From Panonychus citri (Eukaryota; Arthropoda; Arachnida; Trombidiformes; Tetranychidae), in the NCBI RefSeq assembly GCF_014898815.1, contig NW_026515528.1:62001-126000 (forward strand): a stretch of DNA of 64,000 bases, read 5' to 3'. Shown here one piece after another: positions 45,501 to 57,500 of the stretch. The position numbers and the translations under genes are program-made. The notes beneath the pieces are model-generated. The model had not been told where the DNA came from and made no database searches. It worked only from the letters and a program-made list of their open reading frames with translations. Each line of letters begins with the position of its first letter. Within the stretch, counting starts at the first letter, position 1.

Positions 45501-48500
45501 ACAATCAGGATTCGTTAATTTATAATTAATTCAATTGTTAATTAGGGATACTAATTAAGCGTATTGGTTAATTATAACAATGAGGGAAATTACAATTATA
45601 GTTGTGGGAGGAATTAAACAAAGTTAAATTGTTGAATAGAAAAAGAAAAAGCTTTAAGCTTAATCATAGGCACAATTAACTAATTGTTAGAAATTAAACA
45701 AAATTTAAACAGAAAATTAAAGAAAATTAGAAAATGTTTTTAAATGAATCAAGTTTCCAAATCATGATAGTGATGAAGATGAAAGTTTGAGGATTTCATG
45801 ATTTTCTACCCTTCAGTCCCCAGCGTTTTGACTGAGATACTTCTTCAGGGTTTCAGCGGAGATCCTATTGGGATTTGGGGAACTTGATGATGTTGGTTGG
45901 GGTGAATTCTCTGGACTGAATTCAATGAGTTGGGGAGATTTTGTTTTTTGTTTCCTGGGGTCCTGGGAATTGTTTAAGGAACCAAAGGTTGATGGAGGGT
46001 CAGGCAAATTCTCTAGAATTACATGAGCGGCAGCGGTTAGGGTCTTGGTATTTGGTGATGGAGTTGATGATGATGATGAAGATGTTGGAATATTTTTATA
46101 TTTTTCCTTTAGTTGATTTGATGAGGTAAATGGAACTCTATGTCCATCGATTAAATATTCAGTCGGTTGATTGTTAACACGATCTGAATTAGGAGGGAAT
46201 GAAAATGAAGGTAAAGGTCCACTTGATGGACATGATGATGATGATGATGATGATGATGGTGACGGAGCGGGTGAAACACAATTAAAAGAATTGTATTCAG
46301 GGACTTCTTTATGATTATGATAATAAGACCAATCAACTGGCCATTTGGCTTTCTTGGATTCCACCAATTGACTGAATCTTTTATGAAGATAAGAAACTTT
46401 ATCGTTTCTTACATAAAGATGAATTGATTGATTGTGAATTCCACGTCCGGTGGATTTGACTTTTTGTTCGATTTCCTGCCAGAAAAACATATACATTCTC
46501 ATTGCAGTGAGAGCTTCGATTGAGGGAGAATGTGATTGGGCTCTAATTGTATAACCACTGAAGAGAATGAAGGCGAGGAGAGAGAGTGATGCTGGAGATG
46601 TTCGGTAGGGAGAAAAGTAAATGGTAACATCTCTCAATTTCGGGCGAAGAAGGTCTATTTCAGGGGGAGTGAGTTGGAGGCAATTTAATAGAGAGATTAG
46701 ACCAGCACCGATTATCTGCTTAGCACAGGCCAAATAACAGAGAACTTGATCTCGGACTGAAGCTAAGTGTTTAGCGAACTTTAAATTTTCTTTCTTCAAT
46801 CCATGGAATTGAGTATCCATGTAATTAATGTTCTTGTAATGAACGAGAGTTTCATAAACGACGTTCATGTTTCCATCGATGATTACGATCCATACTGGAT
46901 GTGGAATGATTTTTCTATTTCCTTCGGCGGTGAATCTTTCAATTCGAACATACGCCGCGTTGATTGAGTAGATATTCGATGGATCAGGATGTTCACTTAT
47001 ACATTCTTTTAAAAGTTCTTGATGGTGAGAAGAAAGTTCTTCTACTTGTTGATCGACCAGCGAGTTGAAAATAATAGCGGCTTTGTTTTTTCGATTGGCT
47101 CGATATTCGAGTCTTTGTGGGTTGATGGTCGGGGATTGATCAAAAGTGACCAATTCTCTCATGGAGGGAAACATTTCTTTTATTTTATTTTTGATTTCTT
47201 TTTGTTCATCGTCTTTTAGACGATTGAAGGGATTAATGGCCGTAAATGGGTTAATTGGTTCACCAGCATCGGGAGATAAACCGATCGGTGAGAGAGGAAG
47301 ATCACGATTAGCTTTTCCTGCAGTGAGTTTCAGCCATTCTTCCGAATCATTTAGGAGGTAGTGAGGGATTGAATTTCTTTTACTATTCGATGACCAAGTA
47401 GTTCGAGGTCGAGAAGGAGCGGGAGGATAAGGTACAACGGAGGGAAAACCAATTGTACGAACAAACTCTTCGTTCTCTGAGAGAGGGAGAGTTGGTTCCT
47501 TCGACTTATTAAAACTTTCCCAGAAACCTAATCTCAAGTTCGCATGGGAACGAATGTTGGTATCTGATAGAAGTGGGTCGTCGGGATTTTCTTCTTTCTG
47601 GACTAAGAGACAAGCGTATAACTCGAATTTCTGTTCGAAGTTAAACTCGTGGGTAGAATAAGAGATCTGAGGCTGAGGTGCGAGTTTAACGTGGGGAGGA
47701 ATAAAACTAATTAATCTCTTAGGATTGATTGTAGAAAGTTCCTTTACAGAGGAACCATGATGAAAAACTGAAATTGATTTCAAATCAACTTCTTCCTGAA
47801 CAAGCCTAAGCGACACTTTGATTCGTGTTCGAATAATAAATTGGGACTAACTTGTTTGGAGCAAAGAGTAAAACGACAAATGAATTTACAGTTACGATAA
47901 TTCATAAGTTTTCGAATAAGAAATCGAACTGTAAGTTGGGTACTCATCAAGCGAAGCGAAAGTTTTAAACAAGTTGGGTTGAGACAAATAAATTTGTTCG
48001 GCTTAGATGGTGGGGTCAATTTTAGAACAGCAATTAAATTTTGGATGAAAATTATGCATTTGGTGCAATACCAATGCTTGCAAAAATCGCACTCAAGGGG
48101 ATTAGAGCAACTTGTTCACAAAAGAAACAACAATTTCATCGATAAATGAATCTAATTGTTCATGAACAACCGAAGATTTGGATATACCTTTAGGTATTTT
48201 CGGAAAGCAATTGAATGAATTTCTTCATCTTGGTAAAGATTTAGAAATATCTTTTCTCTGATCATTCGATTATATTTTTCTCGAATGTTTTTAAAATTTT
48301 GATTTTTCATTAGAACTAAAGATCTAACTTGATTATATTTCTCAATAGAAATATGAGAAGGAAGTTCTAACGGGAGAGGAGCTGGAATTTCATTAGGATA
48401 AGTTTTTGGGTATTCACCTGGTTTTGGATATTTGTTCGGATAGGAAGTGGATGGCATGAAACACTGAGAATTAGACTTAATCATGACCTTACCTTTTTCT

Positions 48501-51500
48501 TCCTCCATTGGATTTCTCAGGGAAACTTTTCTAATTTGTTTCGGATTGGGTGATGAAAGGGAATCTAAAGATTCGATCGAAATTGATCGCTTGAGGTTGG
48601 ATGGTTGTTGAACAATTGGTGAATCGAATTTAACACTTTTCAGTTCAGAATTTTTCTTAGGAGATGAGGTGAGTTCGTGACACGGAAATTTGGGTTGAAC
48701 AGTTTTCACAATTGGTCCGGGAATGTACCAACAATCGGGATCACTTTCGTATCCACAAAGAGATTTTAATAGATGAGCAGTAGCACGGCGATTATCAAGA
48801 GGAACTGGTACACTGATAGGTGATGATGGGGGAGAAGCGTTTTTATCCATTTAGGTAGTGGGCGAATTTAGCTTTTTTAATTGTTGATGATTAATTAGAT
48901 GATAATTAAGTTGAAGATGATTAAGATGGAGAGAGTCAAGTAAATCACTTTTAGTCTGATGACCGGAAGCACTTAAACTTGTGATGAAAATGGCGACAAG
49001 ATGATTAATATCACTAAAGTGATCAATTAATGATGGAAAACAATTAATTGTAACAATTAAATTTTCACAACAATTAGAATTTTTGGTAACAATTAAAAGA
49101 ATAGACTCAAATAAATCTGAAGATTTGATGAAAATTTCACAGAAAAGAACTTTGAAATTAAAGAAAATTTTTAAATCAAATGAGGTGAAGTGAACCAGAA
49201 ATGACCAAAGGGTTAAATGAGGTAAAGACAAAGAAGAAGGTGGGAAATTAAGAAAAGCGAAAGTAACGCCGTCATGAGTGGGAGGGATGAAGTTAAAAAA
49301 GAATAGAATTTTTGTTTTTTTCTTTTGTTAATTTAAATTCGATTTTCGAATTTTCATCATTAGAATAATTAAAGCTAATTTTTTGAGTAGAATTTAAATT
49401 TTTATCATTAGAGTGATTTGACTTAGAATTAGAATTAAGATTAGAATCAAAATTAAGATTAATCTTAATTAAAGAAAGATTTTCATTATCATATGTTAAC
49501 AATGAGAAAGTGAACAATATGTAAACTTGTTTGTTTCTTAATTGTTGTCTGGTCAAGATTTTCTCTTGATTGTTGACAATTAAATTTGGTTGATTGATTA
49601 TTTGCTGATCAGATGTGACATATTTTCTTTTAGATTTTTGAGTATTTTGGTTAATTAGAATATCATTGGAATGATTATTAATTAACTGATTGTTAAGATT
49701 TGGGTTAATTGTTGGACTTAGATTATTAGGATTAGGAAAATTAGAGATAAACTCATTGAGATTTTGATCATTATTTTGGTCAATTAAATTTTCGTTTAAA
49801 AATGAATCTTGATTAAGACAATCATTATCTTCATTTCCATTATCACTAAGTGATTGGAATTGATTGTTAGTAATTAACTCGATTTCAGGAGAATTGAAAT
49901 CTTCATTTTCTAAATAAGAGTCTGGGTTAAAAAAGTTATCTCTAAGAGATATCATCGAAGGGCTTAACTTTCCTGAAAACTTTTTTGTGTTTGAAACATT
50001 ACAGGTAAAGAGATTATAGCTTAGCGTATCTAATAACAATAAAGCACCTTTCTTTAAACCACAAACTAAATAAGGTCCATGATATCGATTACGAAGTTTC
50101 TTAGAAACTGTCGAATCTGTAGATTCATTTTTTACCAAAAGATAATCTCCAATGGTGTATGGGGATTGAGGATGAAGGGATTTAGTCCTATTGATCTGAT
50201 AAAGCTGTTGAGCTTTTAGCCTCGCATAAGCAATTTTACGGGCTTCAGTTACGGTCACTGGGGAATTATGATTGATTGACAGGTAATTGTCAAGGGGTTT
50301 GTTTGGCTCGCGACCAAAAACAAGAAAATATGGGCTAAAGCGGGTTATCTTGTGAGTAGATGAATTGATTGCATACAGAGATGCTTGCAGAGCGGAAATT
50401 AGATTTTTGGTACCTTTAGTACAAACGTAAGCGCGTAATCTTTCAGCGATGGTACGATTACACCTTTCCACAATACCTTGGGATTGCGGGTGATAAGGGG
50501 TACTAGTATCATGAACAATTCCATGTTTGTCCAGAAACTTTGAGAATTCATCAGAAGTGAAATTAGTTCCTAAGTCAGTCTGAATATGATTAGGAAAACC
50601 AAAGAGATGAAAGAAGGGAGAGAGAAAATTGATTACGGTTGAAGCCGTTTGATTTAAGGTCATCTTCGCATATACGAAGCGGAGAGAACATCAACAATTA
50701 CTAAGATATATTTCTTAGAATTACCAATATTGATGGGGCCTTGCACATCAAGTTCGAAGCGCTGGAAAATTTCTTGAGGGATTGGCTTTGCCGAGGGATC
50801 AACGTAAATCACGTTCGAGGGTTTCGCTAAATTGCAAATTAAACAATTTTCACACAACTTTTTGACTTCGTCATACAGAAATTTACACCAAAATCGTCGA
50901 GCGATATTTAGATAGGTTTTCTCTGTACCGAAATGTCCACCTAAAGTTGATTCATGTTCTAATTTAAATATCTCTATTAAGATCTCAGGGTCGATAACTA
51001 GTCTAGTTCCAAAAGGAGTTCGAGAATCTTTTCGATAAAGTAAATTGTCTCTAAGAACATATCGTTTCGAAGCGATCGAATTAGGATTTGAGAGTTGAGA
51101 AATGATGCATTGAACATCGGGATTGTTTTGTTGAGATGTTCTAACTTTTTCTTTCCATGAAGAAAATTCATTAGGAGTTGATTTTGATTGAGGTTGAAGA
51201 TGAGCGATTTCAGATGAGAGTGAATATAAGATGAGTGGAGGTTCCTTGATTTGTTCATAATCAAGTAGAGGTGATTCAAAGGAGATGTTGATGAGATTGA
51301 GTCCGATATCATAAGAGTGATGACATGAAGGTTCTTCGACATATTCATTAAGGAAAATTTTGTCCAGAAATTCTTCCTCAGGGTCGATAGTTTTTCTATG
51401 GTCCCATTCGGACTGATAACGGGAGAAACAATCAGGGGGATGGGTTGATCCTTTTTTATATATAACTTTAAAGTTATATGAGGCTAACATAATAGACCAT

Positions 51501-54500
51501 CTTTGTAAACGGGAACTTTTAAAGTTGATCTTTGGGAGTTGACAAAGAGCATGATGGTCGGTCTCGATCAGAAAATGTTCACCATCGAGATAATGGCTGT
51601 ACTTATATACGCCAACGAGAATAGCAAGAAGTTCTTTTTCACTTACACTGTAGTGTAGTTGGTGTTTGAGTAATTTTTGGGAGAAAAATGAAATTGGAAG
51701 CCAGTGGGTAACTGTTTCTATGGGATTATCCGGGTTAAAATCTTCGGATTTGTCGTCTTCCTGTAATAGGATTCCACCAACGGCAACATCAGATGCATCG
51801 ACGGAAATTTTTCGACGGAGTTTAGGGTTGAAATGAACCAATAGCGTAGTATTGATTAGGGATGATTTCAGAGAATCGAGGGCTTGTTTATCAGCAGGGA
51901 GAATTTTGAATTTTCGTTCTTTTGAAATTAAACGATAAAGTGGTGCAGCTATTGAGGAATAGTTTTTGATGTAACGGGAGAAATAGTTGTAGCAACCTAG
52001 GAGGGATTGCAATTCACGAACTGTTTTGGGGTATCGGAGGTTGACTAAGGCTTGAACCTTTTTAGGATCAGGTCGAATTCCATCACCTGAAACTAAGTGA
52101 CCTAACAAGAGAATTTCGGTTTGACCGAAGTGGCACTTCTCGGGTTTAACCTTTAGGTTATATTTTCGCAGACGATCCATTACAAGTTTTGTATTGGCGA
52201 TTAACTCTTCAAAAGTTGTACCAACGATGGGAATGTCATCGAAGTACCCAATACAGTTAACATATTGGAGTCCTTCTAGAACCTTGTTCATGAAGCGTTG
52301 AAAAATGAACGGAGCACCGGCAAGTCCCATGGGGAGTCGCTTGTATTGGTACTTACCATCCGGGGTGACAAATGCGGTTTTTTCTCTTTCGGAAGGAGGC
52401 AACTCTATTTGATGGTAACCTTGGGCCAAGTCAAAGAGATTGAAAAATTTTCCACCTCGAACGACTTCCAGACAGTCGTCGATTCGTGGCATTGGATGTC
52501 GAGGGATTTTGGTGAGTCGATTAAGTAATCGGTAATCGGTAACCATCCGATATGAACCATCAGATCGAGGGACGAGGAGACAAGGTGCACCTCCAAGTGC
52601 GTCCGAAGGTTCGATTAAATCATGATCAATCATATCATTGATTATTTCACGAAAGACACCACGACGATGAATGTTACAACTATATGGTTTTTGATAGGGA
52701 ATTATTTGATCTTCAAGATCGATTTTCACTGGACACACTGAAGATGGAACGAAACCAAGATCGTTCTTATGTTTTGAAAAAATATCTTGATAACTTTCAA
52801 AAAGTTCAAGAAGTTCTTGTTGTTGAGATTGATTTAAATCAGGGTTAATCCTTGACTTAATTTTTTCGATGAAGGGTTGAATTTTATATTCATTGAGTTC
52901 TTTTTCACTAACTAACATGCATCGCGCAATTAGTGATTGTTCCGAAAAGTTTTTGGAATTTTCTTTTTCATTATTAGAGGGAAGGTTAATTGTTGTTAAA
53001 TTTGGATGATGAATTTGAAGATTCGAGGAATTATTAATTGTTGAGGGAGTTTGATTGTTCGAATGAGTTGAGGGAACTGGATTAGAATCCAAGATATAAT
53101 CAGAAGCAGCATTACCAGTAACTTTAATAGAAGTTTCAATGATGAAATCAGTTTCATCGGGGGTACAGAATCGGAAATAGAAATCAGGGTTACTTAATTC
53201 AGGAGAATTGGGAGTTTCTTTAACAGAAATATTATATTCATTTCCATCAGAGAAAATTTTCATGTAATAAACATGAAGGAAAGCATTACCAAGAAGAAAA
53301 ACGGGTTCAAATTTTTCACAAATTTGGAACTTGATGATGCGGGATTCGTCCATTCCATTATGCTTGAAGATTGCATATGCAAATCCAAGGGAATCAACAT
53401 ACACACCAGAAGCAATACCTTTCAAACTTCTGTTTGCCTTAATGATGTGAGCCTGAAGATAATTAGCGAGACCAGCATCAATTACACAAGCGGATGCGCC
53501 AGTATCTACCAACACTTTACCTTCTTGGACTCGGGATTTATCGGGCAAGCAGAGAGTTAAGTTAACTTGAGGCATATGAGAAATTGCAGTATTTCCAACT
53601 TGAGAGATTTGCTTAATATCTTTCGATATCGCAAATCCAACATTTCCTCTAAGTCCACTTTGGATTGGTTCGGGGGGAGACGGGGGTCTATTTTCGAACG
53701 GGTTTGGGTTAGTTATAACTTGGGAAATGGGAGCGAGAGTGTTTACTTGTTGGGGAGGTAATTGAATTTGAGGGACTGGTTGATCATGCTGAATTAGGGT
53801 AGCAAGATTAGTATGAGCCGCGGGTTGAGGGTTAAATGGTTGTCGACCATAACCTTGATTTTTACCTTGATAAGGAGGTTTGATGCCTGCAGCTTCTTGA
53901 GCTTTACGGTAAGCGAGTTTCGAACAATTTTCGATCGTGTGATCGTCACCTTTGCAATAATTGCAAAATTTTGCATCTTTAGATGCCGATGAATCCTGAC
54001 GCTTTTTATAATTAGGATTCGAGGGAGGGAAGGTATTGTTAGTCTTTAACAATTTAGCAACGGAACTTCTATCCTGATTACTAACAGTTTTAGTTGGAAC
54101 ATTTTTAGAAACTTTTTGTTTATTTTGATTATTTTTATAATCAAAATGAATTCGAGTCAAATGATTATAAATTCGAGTTTTATCATCATTTATACCTAAG
54201 GTATATATATCGTCTCTAATATATCGAGGGATATGTTGGAGAACGAGATTGAGAAAGAGGGAATCATTAGTTGGACCAAACGCTTTGGTAACTAATCTTC
54301 TCATATCAGAGAAAAATTTTTCGGGATGAAATTCGGGATTGTACCGACAATTTCTCAGCTCGAAGTCGGCACTATATTGACTCTCAGGGTCTTCAATTTT
54401 TCGAGAGGAATTTACGTACTCGTTGTAGTCAGTAATTTCTTCGAGACCAGCAGCACTTGTTTTAATTTCATGCGCCATAGACTTTTGGAGAAGTCTTAAT

Positions 54501-57500
54501 CTTGTTTCATCGTCCACGTTTTCCTTGGACAATCGATCTTTGGTTTTAACCAACCATGAGTATTGGTCCTCTCCTGATCGGAACTCAGGGACATGAGGGT
54601 CAGTCTTCAGTTGTTTCATCAACTCGAAGAAAGTAGCAGGGGTGAGATTGTCATTCGAAGTGACTGATGGATTGATGGATGGAGGTGATGGCTCACTAAT
54701 ATGAGCACCAAAAGAATTTAGAATATTCTTAATTTTATTAAGCACACCAAGGGGAAGGGGAAGTGCATAAAGTTCTGGATGAGTTAAATTAAAAATTGTC
54801 TCATCATCTCTTCCAATATTTTTTAAGAAGAGTTGAATTTCGCATTCGGAGATGCTTTGGGATCGGAATTCCAAAATCCAATTTGGAATTTGTTGATTTT
54901 TTATCTCCTCTACGAGGATGTTCAGGATTTCTTCAGATGAAGCAGTTTCACCGTCGAGAAGAAGGAGATGGGTTGACACGATGTCGATTAGCTTTTTCGT
55001 AGCTAAAGATCTGAGTGGAATTGGAGCTTTCCACAGATGAAAGAGGTCGAGAACTTCATTAAATGAAAGATCTCTGAGAGATTTTTGGTGTGAATCACAG
55101 TGGACACACGAGTTGGTGGTCGCGGGTTGACCGGAGTAAAGATGGATTGAGGTGATTGAGGAACAATAGTTTCGTCCTCTGATTGTTCAGGTTGAGAAAG
55201 AGTTGGGGTGGGGCGAGGTCGAGAAGCTTTCGCAGCTTTCGCAGCGCGGGCATTAGCAACACGTGTGATTGCAGCGATTCTTCCACGTTTAGGGGGCATG
55301 ATGGAGATTAAGATAACTCAAGAGGGTTCAGAAAAAGAAGAGAAAACAAAAGCACAATGAATCTGAGATTCGGTAAAGAAAAGGGAAGCACTTAGAAATT
55401 CAGGGATCCTGCCTGGGTCGCCAATTTGTGGGGTTAGATTTGAGATGAGGGATTTGATGATCACTTTTAGATCGATGGATGGATTTGAGTTAGAACTCGG
55501 AAAAGTCTCTAGACTTCGGAAGGAGGATTTTCGGTCCCACAAAACCGATAACAGATTCGTTTAGGATCACTGAATAACAAGAGCACTCAAATCTAGACTC
55601 ACTTAAGTGTCTTCGTTTTCACTATTTAACTTAATTCTCTTGAATTGATTGAGAAGATGGAAAATTAGAATTTCTGAATAATTCAAATTGATGGATGGAA
55701 TTGAGATTAACACGTTTTTTTGTGAAGGAAATTTTAATCGAGTAAGTTAACTATTTGAATGTTAAAACATTACTGAAGAGAAGAGGAAAATCTTGTTCTA
55801 ATAGGAACAGAGAACAAAGAAAAGGGTTTCACAATTAAAGAAAAGGGAAAACAAATTAATCTCTTAATGATGAGATAAAGGTAAAGGTTATAATGTAACT
55901 CTTATGTCTCGACAAAGTGAGACTTATGGTTGAGTTTTGGTTAAAGATAAAAATGAACTTGAAGATAAGCTTGTAGGCTTATTAGTACTAAAGATGAAAA
56001 CTAAAAGAAAGGAAAAGAAAGAGGAAAAGAAAGGAAAAACGGGTCTCTTTCTTTGGTGACCAAATTTTAGTAACTTAAGTTTAAGAGATTTGGGTTTTAC
56101 AATTAAGAAATTTGTAAATTGTGACAATTAAGAATCGGAATCAAAATTATATCTTTAGATATAAAATCAATTTTAGTTAAATCTGATTGGTTTTAACAAT
56201 CAGGATTCGTTAATTATAATTAATTCAATTGTTAATTAGGGATACTAATTAAGCGTATTGGTTAATTATAACAATGAGGAAATTACAATTATAGTTGTGG
56301 GAGGAATTAAACAAAGTTAAATTGTTGAATAGAAAAGAAAAGCTTTAAAGCAATCATAGGCACAATTAACTAATTGTTAGAAATTAAACAAAATTTAAAC
56401 AGAAAATTAAAGAAAATTAGAAAATGTTTTTAAATGAATCAAGTTTCCAAATCATGATAGTGATGAAGATGAAAGTTTGAGGATTTCATGATTTTCTACC
56501 CTTCAATAATAATAATAATAATAATGCTGAAGTAAATTGTCAGGAGAGTTTTTCAAATTCTAAATATAAGAATTTTTATTTTCTTTCATCAAAATAAAAG
56601 TCTTCTCAATAATCCACTTCCACTCTCATTTACACCTCATTATCTCTCTTTCTCTCTCTGACTGAATCTGACAAAAAGATTCTGATAATTACACCTTACA
56701 TGTCTTTTAAGTTGCTTCGTAAAGTTACTTTCATGAGTCAACAATTAAAGGAACTTACATTTAGCATGGATTTGAAGCATTCTTCAGCTCTTGAAGTATC
56801 CATTTTATAATTTGTCAAGTATTTTTTATAGTCCTTCAGGCAGAATAGAGCATCTTCTGTATAATAGTTATCGTTATTAAAGAGAAAAATTTAAAAGGTT
56901 ATAAAAACATTAGCTTCTGGTACGTTTGTATTGATATTTCAAAAATGATATAATTTTTTCTTCTACAGTTAAGATTTTTCAATCATACGAGTAAATTCAT
57001 ACGAAATTTACTACCATGAAGCTGATGAAAAGATTGTGACAGAAAGATAATTAGTTTAGTACTCAATTGATGGACATTAGCCTCTGAAGTAGCTCTGGTT
57101 TACTAGTCTCAAGATCATCTGGGACTATTATCGTTACGTAACCCCAAATGATAAACTCGAGAAATCATATAGCTTACGGTTACAAGACTTTGAGAAGTTC
57201 AAAGTCACAGAGTCATCACGAATTTGAGACTCTACTTCCCCAGCCAGTTAACTTTTCGTTGTCTCGTTAATCTTTGCTTAGAAATCGCTAAACTTTCATT
57301 AGAATTGAATTGTTGGACTCTGAAGTATTAACAATAACGATAAATAGAATGATGATCACAACTAGAATAACCTTTTTAATAATTATCTCATAATATTTCG
57401 TAGTCTCCGTTCATTTTCTAGCCTCATAGGCTCATCTACTTTATGGATGTATTTCTATAAATTAATAATATTTTGAGCATTTCTAATGAAAAGAAAATGA

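Larger units (their letters stand above)
44713..56505 (-). mobile_element. LTR retrotransposon B (Ty3/gypsy-like, with large ORF3)
   Basis: An 11,793-bp element on the minus strand, a diverged sister of A. LTRs are 44713-45815 and 55427-56505, in element direction TGAAGGG...CCCCACA. The flanks on both sides are an AAT microsatellite; ATAA (44709-44712 and 56506-56509) fits a 4-bp target duplication but cannot be told from the repeat. Order: LTR, primer site, gag-pro-pol in one frame (55299-49293, two one-base breaks), spacer, ORF3 (48850-45813), LTR. It sits in the last intron of the EF-hand gene, sense orientation, 253 bases downstream of exon 4. Confidence 0.93.

Noticed and set aside
45813..48850. 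ORF3 as an envelope gene
   Set aside because: It has the right position, but no signal peptide, no membrane helix and no glycoprotein-like Cys pattern; zinc fingers and an exonuclease-like domain explain it better.
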